A DNA stretch of 64,000 nt from Geobacteraceae bacterium (GCA_013336525.1 JAAXTM010000001.1:1-64000); one strand, 5' to 3'; positions 53,746 to 62,718 are shown, numbered from the stretch's first letter. Numbers and translations are program-made. The notes: a model not told the origin generated them from the letters alone.

Positions 53746-54666
53746 ATGTATCAAATATCCGTTGAGAAATTGTTGGACAGTCTGTTTGACGGAGTATACT
53801 TCGTTGACGTCAACAAGCGTATTACCTTCTGGAATAGTGCCGCAGAGCGCATTACAGGTTACAATAAGCCAGAAGTTTTAGGTAAATGCTGTTCAGATAA
53901 TTTGCTTCGGCACATCGATTCAGACGGCTGTGAACTCTGTCTGGTAGGTTGCCCGCTAACCGCTACATTACATGACGGCAAGGCCCGAGAGGCAAATGTT
54001 TACCTGCATCATGCATTGGGCCATCGCGTCCCGGTTTCCGTCAGAATATCACCGGTTCGCGATGATGCAGGCGAGATCATCGGTGCAGTGGAGATATTTT
54101 GCGATAATTCAAGCTCGCTGCAGATTCTGAATGAATTTGAACAATTGAAGCAGGTCGTCTATCTGGATGCTCTCACTGGAGTAGGGAATAGAAGATACGG
54201 AGAAATGATTCTCTCAACTCGTATGTATGATCTGCACACCCACAAGATCGCATTCGGCGTTTTATTTCTGGATATCGACCATTTCAAGCATTTTAATGAT
54301 TCTTACGGTCATAAAACAGGAGATGACGTGCTGGTCATGGTGACCAAATCTATTTCATATTCGTTACGGAAAATGGATATAGTTGCACGCTGGGGAGGCG
54401 AGGAGTTTATCGTCATTCTTCCCGGAGCAACAAGGGTGATTATCAAATCCGTATCAGAGCGAATCCGTATTTTGATTGAAAACAGTTTCATGCTTGCTGG
54501 AGAGGATAAAGTGCATGTTACCGTTTCGATAGGTGCAACCATATCCCGGACAGATGACACGTTGGAAAAGATTGTCAACCGCGCGGACGGACTTATGTAC
54601 CTCAGCAAGAGCGGAGGTCGCAATCGGGTTACGGAAGACGAAGATCAGGATTTACTTGAAAAATAA
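53746..54666 (+). CDS. PAS-GGDEF diguanylate cyclase
   Basis: A 306-residue cytoplasmic c-di-GMP synthase. A PAS domain (1-130) with cysteines in DGCELCLVGCP is joined by a short helix to a GGDEF domain (about 140-300). Its active site reads RWGGEEFIVILPG, a functional GGEEF variant, and RKMD five residues before it is an intact inhibitory RxxD site, so product inhibition is expected. The DALTGVGNRR and FGVLFLDIDHFKHFNDSYGH motifs are complete. The PAS cysteine cluster might sense redox or bind a cofactor. It lies 100 bp after the kinase gene. Confidence 0.93.
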   Translation: MYQISVEKLLDSLFDGVYFVDVNKRITFWNSAAERITGYNKPEVLGKCCSDNLLRHIDSDGCELCLVGCPLTATLHDGKAREANVYLHHALGHRVPVSVRISPVRDDAGEIIGAVEIFCDNSSSLQILNEFEQLKQVVYLDALTGVGNRRYGEMILSTRMYDLHTHKIAFGVLFLDIDHFKHFNDSYGHKTGDDVLVMVTKSISYSLRKMDIVARWGGEEFIVILPGATRVIIKSVSERIRILIENSFMLAGEDKVHVTVSIGATISRTDDTLEKIVNRADGLMYLSKSGGRNRVTEDEDQDLLEK

Positions 54667-54678
54667 CAGAAATAATTT

Positions 54679-54846
54679 TATGAGCGTATTTTCACCATCA
54701 GGGAGTCTGGAAAAGGCGCAGGCCCGGGGATGTATATTTCAGCAGATATTGTACGTAAAAATGGTTGCGAGATTGCTGGAAGGGAGCTTAGGGGGGAGAT
54801 GCTATTTACCTTGATGTTGCCATTAGGTTTCCATTATGGCAGATAA
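54679..54846 (+). pseudogene. Decayed tail of a histidine-kinase HATPase domain
   Basis: Directly after the GGDEF stop, the frame reads YERIF, then TIRESGKGAGPGMYISADIV, RKNGCEIA and FTLMLPL to a TAA at 54844. It aligns with the [36 protein letters not shown] end of the two kinases upstream. A few F-box residues are deleted and the G2 box is corrupted (GPG for GLG). No start or upstream kinase domains remain. Confidence 0.75.
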
Positions 54847-54877
54847 TAAATGCTGATTGAAGTTGAAGGAGCAAATT

Positions 54878-55678
54878 ATGAATGGATATCCAGAGAATAT
54901 CAAGATTCTGTGTGTTGATGACGAACGTAATGTACTGCGGGCTTTGGAGCGAATTTTTCTGGATGATGACTATGATATAGTGCTTGCCGGTTCAGCCGAA
55001 GAGGGGTTGAAGGTCATGGAAGAATCGGGACCCTTTCAGGTTGTGATTTCTGATTTTCGTATGCCGGTTATGAATGGTGTCGATTTTCTAAAGGAAGTCT
55101 ATGATCACTGGCCTGAAACAGTTCGTATTGTTCTTTCCGGTTATGCTGACGCCGGCGCTATTGTGGCGGCTATAAACGAAGGGCATATCTATCGATTTAT
55201 TCCCAAACCATGGAATGATGACGAATTGAGAGTTACGATCCAAAATTGTCTTGAACGTTATTTTTTGCAGAAAAAAAACCGTGAACTGATAAATGAGCTT
55301 GGTGTTGCCAACCAGGTTTTGGAATATAAGGTGCAACTGCGCACTGAACAACTTGAACTGCGTAACCGGGCGCTTGAATTTTCACAGAGTCTGCTGGGTA
55401 ATCTTCCGGTGGGTGTGGCCGGGATTGATATAAATGGCATGATTGCCTATTGTAACGATATTGCCGCCAGACTGTTGAAAAATGTCTGCGAGGATGTTCT
55501 CGGTGTTGATGTGGCTGCCAGTTGTGATGCATTGCTCGGCAGTCTGGTTGAACAGGTGCGACGCGACAAAAGCATTTCTGTAGAGACCGTACTGGGCGGC
55601 ATACCCTGTCGGGTTATCGGTAATTCATTTGCCTTCTGCGACAGTGAAACGATAGTACTGGTTTTTTGGGAGGTATGA
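54878..55678 (+). CDS. Response regulator, REC plus PAS-like domain
   Basis: A 266-residue regulator. The receiver domain (1-125) has the acidic pair CVDDE, phospho-Asp in VVISDFRMP (about residue 58), the conserved Ser/Thr in IVLSGYAD and Lys-Pro in RFIPKPWND. A coiled coil (LEYKVQLRTEQLELRNRALEF) leads to a small PAS domain (about 180-266) whose LPVGVAGIDINGMIAYCNDIAARLL is typical. There is no DNA-binding or enzymatic output, so it probably works through protein contacts. GAAGGAGC precedes ATG 54878; the open frame begins seven codons earlier. It overlaps the spacing of the next gene. Confidence 0.87.
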   Translation: MNGYPENIKILCVDDERNVLRALERIFLDDDYDIVLAGSAEEGLKVMEESGPFQVVISDFRMPVMNGVDFLKEVYDHWPETVRIVLSGYADAGAIVAAINEGHIYRFIPKPWNDDELRVTIQNCLERYFLQKKNRELINELGVANQVLEYKVQLRTEQLELRNRALEFSQSLLGNLPVGVAGIDINGMIAYCNDIAARLLKNVCEDVLGVDVAASCDALLGSLVEQVRRDKSISVETVLGGIPCRVIGNSFAFCDSETIVLVFWEV

Positions 55679-55680
55679 TG

Positions 55681-56637
55681 ATGCAGACAGTTTTATTTGT
55701 CGATGATGAACTGTCTATCCGCAATGCTATTGAACGCATGTATCTTGAACGTGATGACGTTCATTGTCTTTTTGCCGCATCCGGACAGGAGGGGCTTGAC
55801 CTTCTGGAGAAGGGAAATGTATGGGTTGTTGTATCAGACAACATGATGCCGGGTATGCGTGGTATCGAGTTCCTTTCGAAAGTCAGGGGAATGCGACCAG
55901 ATACAGTGCGGATAATGATGACCGCCCATGCTGATCTTACGGTTGCCATTGATGCCATAAACAAGAGTGAAGCCTACCGTTTTGTTACCAAGCCGTGGGA
56001 CAATAAAGAACTGATGGATACTGTTGACGAAGCCTTGATGCGCTATCAGTTGATCAAGTCCCTTGGTGCGGAAGATGAATCGATGTATCTTTCCCTGGCC
56101 CAGACGGTGGAGCTTAAAGATCACTATACCAAGGGGCATTGCGACAGGGTTGCCGGTTATGCAGTTGCCCTTGCAAAAGCAGCCGGGTTAAGGGATGAAA
56201 TGCTGAACGATATCAAACATGGGAGTTGGCTTCACGATTGCGGTAAGATTGGCGTTCCGGAGGTGGTACTCAATTTTCCAGGCCAACTGTCGGATGATGA
56301 TTATGAAAAGGTTATGCAGCACCCCCGCTGGGGTTCGGAAGTAGCTCGACAGGCACGCATGTCGGACACTGTTATCAACATCATTCTCTACCATCACGAG
56401 CGTTTTGACGGGAAAGGATACCCATCTGGACTAAAAGCCGACAAAATACCGATTGAAGCCCGGATTGTTGCTATTGCAGATGTTTTTGATGCACTTTATT
56501 CCGATCGCCCTTATCGAAAGGCATATGACTTCGACCGGGCTATCGAAATACTGCAAGAAATGACGGAAACCCATTTTGATCAATGTTTGATGGGGCTTTT
56601 TTTGCCGATTGCCGAGGAGGTGCGTGCTAATGGCTGA
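55681..56637 (+). CDS. Response regulator with HD-GYP phosphodiesterase domain
   Basis: A 318-residue REC-HD-GYP protein likely to degrade c-di-GMP. The receiver has FVDDE and phospho-Asp in VVVSDNMMPGMRG, followed by KPWDNKE. The HD-GYP domain has HYTKGHCDRVAGYA, WLHDCGKIGVPE with the HD pair, and an intact HHERFDGKGYPSGL motif. Three consecutive ATGs occur at 55675, 55678 and 55681; the last has ideal spacing from GGGAGG. The gene is translationally linked to the preceding and following genes, with an eight-base overlap downstream. Confidence 0.92.
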   Translation: MQTVLFVDDELSIRNAIERMYLERDDVHCLFAASGQEGLDLLEKGNVWVVVSDNMMPGMRGIEFLSKVRGMRPDTVRIMMTAHADLTVAIDAINKSEAYRFVTKPWDNKELMDTVDEALMRYQLIKSLGAEDESMYLSLAQTVELKDHYTKGHCDRVAGYAVALAKAAGLRDEMLNDIKHGSWLHDCGKIGVPEVVLNFPGQLSDDDYEKVMQHPRWGSEVARQARMSDTVINIILYHHERFDGKGYPSGLKADKIPIEARIVAIADVFDALYSDRPYRKAYDFDRAIEILQEMTETHFDQCLMGLFLPIAEEVRANG

Positions 56638-57937
56638 TGAGCTGCAGCGTATAAAAGTCCTTTTGGTGGATGACGAGGATAACATCCTACGGGCTATTCA
56701 GCGTCTTCTTATGGATGAAGATTTTGATGTTGAAACCGCCACTTCGGGTGAGGCCGCCCTGGAAAAGATACAGACACTTGAAAATGTAGGGCTGATAGTA
56801 TCTGATCAACGTATGCCTGGCATGAACGGCGCCGAGTTTCTGGGGCGTTCACGAGAAATATTACCGAATACCCAGCGGATTCTTTTGACCGGCTATTCTG
56901 ACATTAACGCCACTATTGAGGCGATCAATAAGGGGGGGGCAGGCCGGTATATCTCGAAGCCATGGAATGACGATGAATTGATTTGCGCCATCAGAGATGC
57001 TGTAGATTTGTATCGTCAGGATGCCGAAAGGCGTCGACTGAACGAGATAGTTGCCTTGCAAAAGGAGGAGCTTGAAGCATGGAACGCCAGTCTTAAAAAA
57101 CGCCTCCTACAGACAACAGCTACAATACGTGAACAGAATCAGGCCATCAAAAATCTGGATGAAAGCTCTCCGGCGGATATACTTAGTCGTACCTTTGATA
57201 ACTTTTTTGAAGTGATGGGTGACCGTAACGCAGTGCATGCCCGCACGGTCAGCATAATGGTAACGGATGTTGCCAGGAAAATGAATCTTAATGCTGAAAC
57301 TGTAGCAACATTCAGGCTTGCGGCTCTTCTGCATGATGTCGGTAAATTTGCTAGTCACTCATTATCTTTGCAGAAGCATCAGGAAGATATGTCCGAGAGT
57401 GAAGTCAGTGATTATAGGCAGCATACTATCAGGGGAGTGGAGATGTTCTCAAAGGTTGAGGAGTTGGCCGGTATTCTTCCTTTGATCCGTAGCCATCATG
57501 AAGCTTTTGATGGTAGCGGCTTTCCCGATGGATTGCAGGGGGAGGATATACCACTGGGTGCGCGTCTGATTGCAATTGCGGATCAGATAGAAAAGTCAGC
57601 CCACTCGGTTAACAACAATCGCGCTGTCTATGCCCTTATGAATGCACGTTTTCTTGGTGGTGGCCTGCTTGATCCGCAGCTGATCCCCAGGTTTCAGGCC
57701 ATCACAAAGGTTGTTTATTTTGAAGGCAGAAAGGCCGGTATTTTTGCAGAAGTTGAAATTACTCCGGCAGAACTGCTTCCCGGAATGACAATATCCCGGG
57801 ATGTAGAGAGTGGTAGTGGAGTTTTGTTGATGCAGCGAGGAAACATATTGGATGCTGCCGGTATCGCCCTCATTCGCAGTCATTACCGCAAGAATCCGCC
57901 AGCAGATGGTGTTTTTGTGCAGATTATGGAAGACTGA
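56630..57937 (+). CDS. Response regulator with divergent HD-GYP domain and C-terminal module
   Basis: A 435-residue regulator. The receiver (1-125) has VDDEDN, phospho-Asp in LIVSDQRMPGMNG and KPWNDDE. A coiled coil follows. The HD domain (about 180-345) has HARTVSIMVTDVARKM, LLHDVGKFASHS and HHEAFDGSGFPDGLQGEDIP, where GYP is GFP, a common tolerated change. The last about 70 residues (VEITPAELLPGMTISRDVESG) form a small beta-rich module seen at the end of several such regulators. ATG 56630 has GAGGAGGT upstream and overlaps the previous gene. It is likely co-transcribed with the two preceding regulators. Confidence 0.88.
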   Translation: MADELQRIKVLLVDDEDNILRAIQRLLMDEDFDVETATSGEAALEKIQTLENVGLIVSDQRMPGMNGAEFLGRSREILPNTQRILLTGYSDINATIEAINKGGAGRYISKPWNDDELICAIRDAVDLYRQDAERRRLNEIVALQKEELEAWNASLKKRLLQTTATIREQNQAIKNLDESSPADILSRTFDNFFEVMGDRNAVHARTVSIMVTDVARKMNLNAETVATFRLAALLHDVGKFASHSLSLQKHQEDMSESEVSDYRQHTIRGVEMFSKVEELAGILPLIRSHHEAFDGSGFPDGLQGEDIPLGARLIAIADQIEKSAHSVNNNRAVYALMNARFLGGGLLDPQLIPRFQAITKVVYFEGRKAGIFAEVEITPAELLPGMTISRDVESGSGVLLMQRGNILDAAGIALIRSHYRKNPPADGVFVQIMED

Positions 57938-57946
57938 CCATCCGGC

Positions 57947-58184
57947 ATGAAGATCAAGCTCAAGGTTTATACCGTGTCGGGACAGGTACGGCACGATGCC
58001 ACCCATTGACAACGGTTGTGGTATTCCGAAAAGCCACCTGACACGTGTTTTTGAACCATTTTTCACTACACGTGAGGTAGCCCGTGAAATTGTCAGAGCG
58101 GTTGGAGGAAACATAGAGATTAAATCTCTGGAGGGGATCAGGGACCACAATAACGATAAGACTGCAGCGATGAAAGGGGAATAG
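57947..58184 (+). pseudogene. Decayed tail of a second histidine-kinase HATPase domain
   Basis: A short frame from about 57996 encodes DNGCGIPKSHLTRVFEPFFT, then TREVAREIVRAVGGNIEIKS. This retains the G1 and F boxes but lacks the G2 box (GKGTGLGLS), deleted between TREV and AREIV. An upstream segment from 57947 in another frame (KLKVYTVSGQV) looks like the preceding strand, so a frameshift is also present. It is the remnant of a third kinase copy, not a functional gene. Confidence 0.75.
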
Positions 58185-58186
58185 TG

Positions 58187-58612
58187 ATGGGATTGATATG
58201 GGACGAAACATTTGTACTCGGCATTGATGAAATAGACCTCCAGCACCGCTCAATTGTGGAACATTTTACCAAATTTTCAGAGGCAGTGCAGGACGGCAGC
58301 GCCAAGGAAGTTCTCGCCGATTTGGCAGATTTTCTTGTCGAATACGGGCAGATGCATTTTGCAACTGAAGAAACATATATGCAGAAGTATGACTATCCAC
58401 GCATTGATGAACAACGGCATGAGCACGAAGAGTTTACCCTTGATACGCTCGAACTGCGCAAAAGAATCGAGGAAGAAGGTGCCTCGCGTGAACTTTCTAT
58501 TGCATTAACCGGCAGAATGGTGCGTTGGGTGATCCAGCACATACGTAAACATGATCGTGATATGGTGAATTTTGTGAAAGAACGTATGGCCGAGGAATCA
58601 AAGGCGGTGTGA
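58187..58612 (+). CDS. Bacteriohemerythrin
   Basis: A 141-residue di-iron oxygen-binding protein. The hemerythrin ligands are present in order: GIDEIDLQHRSIV (His), MHFATEE with His and Glu, HEHEEF (His) and HIRKHDRDMV (His and Asp). The WDETFVLGI start is typical of prokaryotic hemerythrins. In anaerobes such proteins scavenge or sense oxygen; here the gene sits within a c-di-GMP signalling island, so it may supply an oxygen signal. The ATG at 58187 follows AAAGGGGA. Confidence 0.93.
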   Translation: MGLIWDETFVLGIDEIDLQHRSIVEHFTKFSEAVQDGSAKEVLADLADFLVEYGQMHFATEETYMQKYDYPRIDEQRHEHEEFTLDTLELRKRIEEEGASRELSIALTGRMVRWVIQHIRKHDRDMVNFVKERMAEESKAV

Positions 58613-58663
58613 CACGTGTAATTAATGAAGGGCGTAACTTCAGTAGTTGTATAAGATTGATTG

Positions 58664-58762
58664 ACATGGGGATCACATTTGGGAACAGGCTGCCCCAAAT
58701 GCAACAACAGGGGTTACCGAGGTCGGATCGGAGTGTACGAACTCATGCCGTATGCCGCTTGA
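58664..58762 (+). pseudogene. Decayed C-terminus of a PilB/GspE-type ATPase
   Basis: The frame reads [20 protein letters not shown], then [12 protein letters not shown] and a stop. This is the zinc-binding C-terminal signature GCxxCxxxGYxGRxGVYEL of type II secretion/type IV pilus assembly ATPases. No start codon or Walker regions remain in the 51 bp before it, so only a fragment survives between the hemerythrin and receiver genes. Confidence 0.75.
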
Positions 58763-58835
58763 GGAAACCTGGATGATCTGACCTTTCTGTGGTGTGGGCC
58801 GGAAACCAAAACTATAAATAATCAGGAGCTATACT

Positions 58836-59399
58836 ATGAAAAGCAGAATCCTGTTGGTTGATGATGAGTCAAGTGTGCTCTCAGCTCTAAAGCGTGCCCT
58901 GTTTGATGAACCTTTGGAAATTGATTCCGTAACCAGTGCAGAAGAAGCACTGGAATTCATGAAAAATGAGCATTACAAGGTAGTTGTATCTGATGAGCGT
59001 ATGCTGGGCATGCAGGGCTCGGAGTTTCTTGCGCAGGTAAGAGCAAACCATCCTGACACCATACGCATCATGCTGACCGGCCATGCGACTTTAGATGCTG
59101 CAATGAAGGCGGTAAATGAAGGGGAGATATATCGTTTTTTTGCGAAACCATGGGATGACCAAAACCTGAAATTTGCTATCAGAAGTGCTATTGAAAAGTT
59201 TGACCTCGAAGCTGAGAACATGCGGCTTCTGGCTACTATTAAAGATCAGGCTATGGAGATAAAGGTTCTTGAAAGGCGTTTTCCAGGTATCAGCAGGATT
59301 GAGAAAGATTCTAAAGGCGCGTTCGTACTGCCGGACATTCCTGTCGATGAAATTGCCAGGTTGATTGCGGAATGTGAACAGGAAGCAAAGGAAAGATAG
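58836..59399 (+). CDS. Receiver-domain response regulator
   Basis: A 187-residue regulator with a receiver domain (1-120): LVDDES, phospho-Asp in VVVSDERMLGMQG, LTGHA and FFAKPWDDQN. A helical C-terminal tail has no recognisable output domain. The ERMLGMQGSEFLAQVRAN and PWDD features group it with the RpfG-like receivers of the neighbouring HD-GYP regulators, so it may be a truncated or single-domain member. A CAGGAG site precedes the ATG. It converges with the HD-GYP gene, with only two bases between the stops. Confidence 0.88.
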   Translation: MKSRILLVDDESSVLSALKRALFDEPLEIDSVTSAEEALEFMKNEHYKVVVSDERMLGMQGSEFLAQVRANHPDTIRIMLTGHATLDAAMKAVNEGEIYRFFAKPWDDQNLKFAIRSAIEKFDLEAENMRLLATIKDQAMEIKVLERRFPGISRIEKDSKGAFVLPDIPVDEIARLIAECEQEAKER

Positions 59400-59401
59400 A
59401 T

Positions 59402-60553
59402 TCAGTCAGTTGTTTCGATCACCCCTAAAATAATTTTTAAAAAGTTTCTCGTCAGGGCAGGGTGCAATTCAGTTCCCATCATATTTTGCATCATGCTGAT
59501 GATTATTTTAACGTCCATCGGATCCCGGTAGGAACGCTTGGTGCGCAGCGCATCAAAAAAATCAGATATTGCCGTCATGTGACTGCAAAGGTTTTGCTGC
59601 CAATCTGGTGTCGCTTTAGGATACCCACTCAGATTGAATTTCAGATGATGTTCATAGGCGGTTACAACGGCCAGTCGCGGGACACCGGGTGTTTCAAGCA
59701 GATGACGGGCACCCATGACCGGATGCTGTTTTATTATGTCGAACTCTTTGTCAGTAAGTCGATCAGTTTTTGTAAGTATCTCTTCCGGAACAAACATCTT
59801 GCCGATATCATGCAACATGGCCGCTACACCGATATCGTTTAATAATTGCCCCTCGATGCCTAGTGCCATCGCCTGTGCCAGATTGAGGACACAGACGTTG
59901 GTTGAGTGTGTAAAGGTATATTCATCTGTTTCTCTAAGAGCAGCCATAGCGAGGAGCGGTTTCCCCTCCTGCCTGAATACATTGATAAATCCGGACACAA
60001 CATCAAATACGCCGTTGATCTGAAGTTTATGTTTCCTCTTGACGGTCTCATATATTTCCATGAATTGTGCCAGTTCAACACGCGGCAGGTCCGGCAACGT
60101 AAGTTTCGGTTTGTTTGATTCGATGAGGTCAGCATCGCCGGATAATCCGGAAACTTGAAGATCCACTCTGCCGAATCGTATGTGGTCAGACGATGTCATC
60201 TCCTGCGTGCCGTCATCAAGTTGTTTGGCAAGCCCGCCGATCAGATTGTAAACTTCGGATTTTGTTATTCCGGAGAGCAGTTTGATTGTACCAATTTTGC
60301 GTGATTTCAAAATCTGGGTAAAACGATCGAGGAACAGGCCGAGTTCTTGAGGTTGACCATCAATGATCAGCTCATTTTCCACAACCATTAATGTTACTTC
60401 CGCCCTTGATTTGAGCATTTCCTCAACGCTGGCAAAAGACTGAGAAGAGAGTCGCTCCACCTGCGGGTGTGTCATGCTGTATAGAGATGCGTTGGCTGTG
60501 GCCGATAACAGGTGACGTATAAAATCATGTATATGTTGTTTGTCGTTGCTCAT
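59402..60553 (-). CDS. HD-GYP-type protein with degenerate motif
   Basis: A 383-residue protein. The N-terminal half has no recognised domain. The C-terminal HD-GYP domain (about 200-380) has YTFTHSTNVCVLNLAQAM, AAMLHDIGKMFVPE with the HD pair, and EHHLKFNLSGYPKA where the canonical HHExxDGxGYP has lost its Glu and the Asp-Gly. Metal binding or catalysis may be impaired, so a binding or scaffold role is possible. The ATG overlaps the stop of the upstream HEAT-repeat gene by ATGA, so the two form a translationally coupled pair. Confidence 0.85.
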   Translation of the reverse strand: MSNDKQHIHDFIRHLLSATANASLYSMTHPQVERLSSQSFASVEEMLKSRAEVTLMVVENELIIDGQPQELGLFLDRFTQILKSRKIGTIKLLSGITKSEVYNLIGGLAKQLDDGTQEMTSSDHIRFGRVDLQVSGLSGDADLIESNKPKLTLPDLPRVELAQFMEIYETVKRKHKLQINGVFDVVSGFINVFRQEGKPLLAMAALRETDEYTFTHSTNVCVLNLAQAMALGIEGQLLNDIGVAAMLHDIGKMFVPEEILTKTDRLTDKEFDIIKQHPVMGARHLLETPGVPRLAVVTAYEHHLKFNLSGYPKATPDWQQNLCSHMTAISDFFDALRTKRSYRDPMDVKIIISMMQNMMGTELHPALTRNFLKIILGVIETTD

Positions 60554-62718
60554 GCCTGTTTCCCTGAAATTATTTTCAACGTCTCTTTCGCCAGGTTGGC
60601 AATTTCACCGTAACCGTCTGCAATGCGCTCAAGTACCGGGCGAGAAACGCTGGGAGAATATTTTGGAAGAGAACGAATAATATCTGTTTTCAGCTTGGCC
60701 AGTTGTCGTGAACGAAGCAGACTGCGTGAGCTTAAAATCTTCGCAAGTTCGGGTAATACTTCAGCTCTACCTATTTCCCCCAGTGCATGGACAATAGAGC
60801 TTTTTCTTTCATATTCAATCTGTGAAAATCCACCCGACGACAACATGCTGATCAGCTTGGTTACAATGGCAGGTGACGTACATTTGTCAGCCAGTTGAAT
60901 AGCCGCAGTTTGCAGCTCCGGGCTTTGGGACTCCAGATCATCCAGTACTTTTTTTTCTGCTAGAGGGTCGTTAAAATACACCAGAGCCTTGAGCGCTTCA
61001 TGTCGCAATCGATGGTCTTCACTACGCATAAGAGGGCGTATAAGTGGAACTACGTCAGGGTCATTCTGGGCAGTAAGGATAATCAGCAGATTGCGCAGAA
61101 AATACCAACGCTTGTCGTACAGTCGATTAACAATAGGCGCCCGCGTCACCGGCCCCATTTCAATCAGGCAATCTATATAAAATCGCCTTATGGACATGTT
61201 TTTTTCTTCTGACAAGCGATCCAAAATCGCCTCAACAAACTGGCCGCCAAATTTGTGGATTAAAGAGCGGATATCACCATAGCGCGACTTGCCCCAGATG
61301 CCGAGACCATCCAGAATCTCCTCAATATATTCGCGACGTCCGTATTCATCCCGCAGTCGGTATCGAATTTCAACGGGGAATGTGTCGTCAGTCAGTTGAT
61401 CAACCATAGTGTGCAATTGGCCATAGTCGCCAGTCTCCAGAAAAAAGCCAAACATATCAGCTAGATTTTGCAGCAGCAGTTCGCGTTCCTCAGGTGTCTC
61501 AACCCCCTCACGGATAAAATTCATCAGAATCTGCCCGATACTGTTTTCAATGGACCGGTTTTCGATAGTTTTTATTAAATCAGCGACATCTTCCATGTGA
61601 AGTGTCGAAATGTTGTCAGATGAGATGATATAATTCAGTTTGTTCTGATAATCATCGGGTACAAACTCTTCTGTCGCATGTTCCTGGAAGATTGTTTTCA
61701 TTTTTTCGAACAGTACGTTTCCCTCAGATATTTCATCAGTAACATTTTTAGGTAAGCTGACATTCTTTCCGAGGCGCTGCAAAAGGGCGAAGACAGTTGG
61801 CGATACAGTGAGTCGATTTTTGTTGATATCTTCTATAGTCTCAAGTATCACACCATCCGAGAGGTTGTTAAAAATTCGTTCTGCCGTTGCCTGCCGATCC
61901 TGGCTATTATTTCCGAAGGAACTGTTAAGAAATTGCCTGCGCAGTTCCGGGGTGAGATTGCTGATAAAAGTGGACAATTTCTGGTACGGTTGCCCGGAAA
62001 TGATTTCATAAGATGAAATAACGCTATCAGTAGCTAAAAAATTAGCAATAGCTTCACGTATCTCAGTTTCGTTAATGCTGCCAAGGGCAAATTGCTTATT
62101 TAGAATTTTTGCAAGAATCTCCGGGTCAAGACATGTATCGTCACTGCTTCCGTAAGATATTTCATTAAGCGTAAGTTCTCTCGCAAATCTGTCCCATAAC
62201 CCTTCTCCGGATAAAATGGCCTTATCTTCGGTGACTGGAATGTCCTCTGTTGACTGGAAAAGGTCATATCTTATGGGCCGGATCGTCATAGCATTTATTT
62301 GGGCCTTGGCCCATACCTGCTCAATGCCGCCATGCTGCTGAATCTGTTCCCGTTTGAGACCTAATATAACAGTAAAGTTATTCAACTCTTCAATAGTAAG
62401 GCCCTTGTGAAACAGGAGAGCACCAATGCCACGTTCAAACAGGGCACGCGAGAAATCCCGATACACAACATTAGACTTCTCAAGAATAACACCATTCACC
62501 ATCAGGGCCTCACTCGTGACACCCAGAATAAGTTCTTCATGTTTATTGAGTAGATCATCGTAAATACGGAGCACTTTGTCTAAGGACGCAGTAATGACCG
62601 GATGCCCTTTGGGGTAGGCACCACAGTTACGCCGGGCAATATTCAGCTCAGTGATCAGGGTCGCAAGCGATCTGGCATCGACAGTGTTTATTGGTGTGTC
62701 ATTTGTTTGAGTGGTCAT
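60550..62718 (-). CDS. HEAT-repeat protein paired with HD-GYP
   Basis: A 722-residue soluble protein of unknown function. The first about 150 residues resemble the N-terminus of the following HD-GYP protein in layout (SLATLITELNIARRNCGAYP, ILGVTSEALMVNGVILEKS; compare NASLYSMTHPQVERL and LMVVENELIIDGQPQELG), suggesting a shared sensory module. The last about 200 residues hold HEAT-like repeats (HRLRHEALKALVYFNDPLAE, SSIVHALGEIGRAEVLPELA). Start choice is uncertain: ATG 62718 or ATG 62736, neither with a good ribosome site. Coupling to the HD-GYP gene suggests a regulatory complex. Confidence 0.75.
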   Translation of the reverse strand: MTTQTNDTPINTVDARSLATLITELNIARRNCGAYPKGHPVITASLDKVLRIYDDLLNKHEELILGVTSEALMVNGVILEKSNVVYRDFSRALFERGIGALLFHKGLTIEELNNFTVILGLKREQIQQHGGIEQVWAKAQINAMTIRPIRYDLFQSTEDIPVTEDKAILSGEGLWDRFARELTLNEISYGSSDDTCLDPEILAKILNKQFALGSINETEIREAIANFLATDSVISSYEIISGQPYQKLSTFISNLTPELRRQFLNSSFGNNSQDRQATAERIFNNLSDGVILETIEDINKNRLTVSPTVFALLQRLGKNVSLPKNVTDEISEGNVLFEKMKTIFQEHATEEFVPDDYQNKLNYIISSDNISTLHMEDVADLIKTIENRSIENSIGQILMNFIREGVETPEERELLLQNLADMFGFFLETGDYGQLHTMVDQLTDDTFPVEIRYRLRDEYGRREYIEEILDGLGIWGKSRYGDIRSLIHKFGGQFVEAILDRLSEEKNMSIRRFYIDCLIEMGPVTRAPIVNRLYDKRWYFLRNLLIILTAQNDPDVVPLIRPLMRSEDHRLRHEALKALVYFNDPLAEKKVLDDLESQSPELQTAAIQLADKCTSPAIVTKLISMLSSGGFSQIEYERKSSIVHALGEIGRAEVLPELAKILSSRSLLRSRQLAKLKTDIIRSLPKYSPSVSRPVLERIADGYGEIANLAKETLKIISGKQA

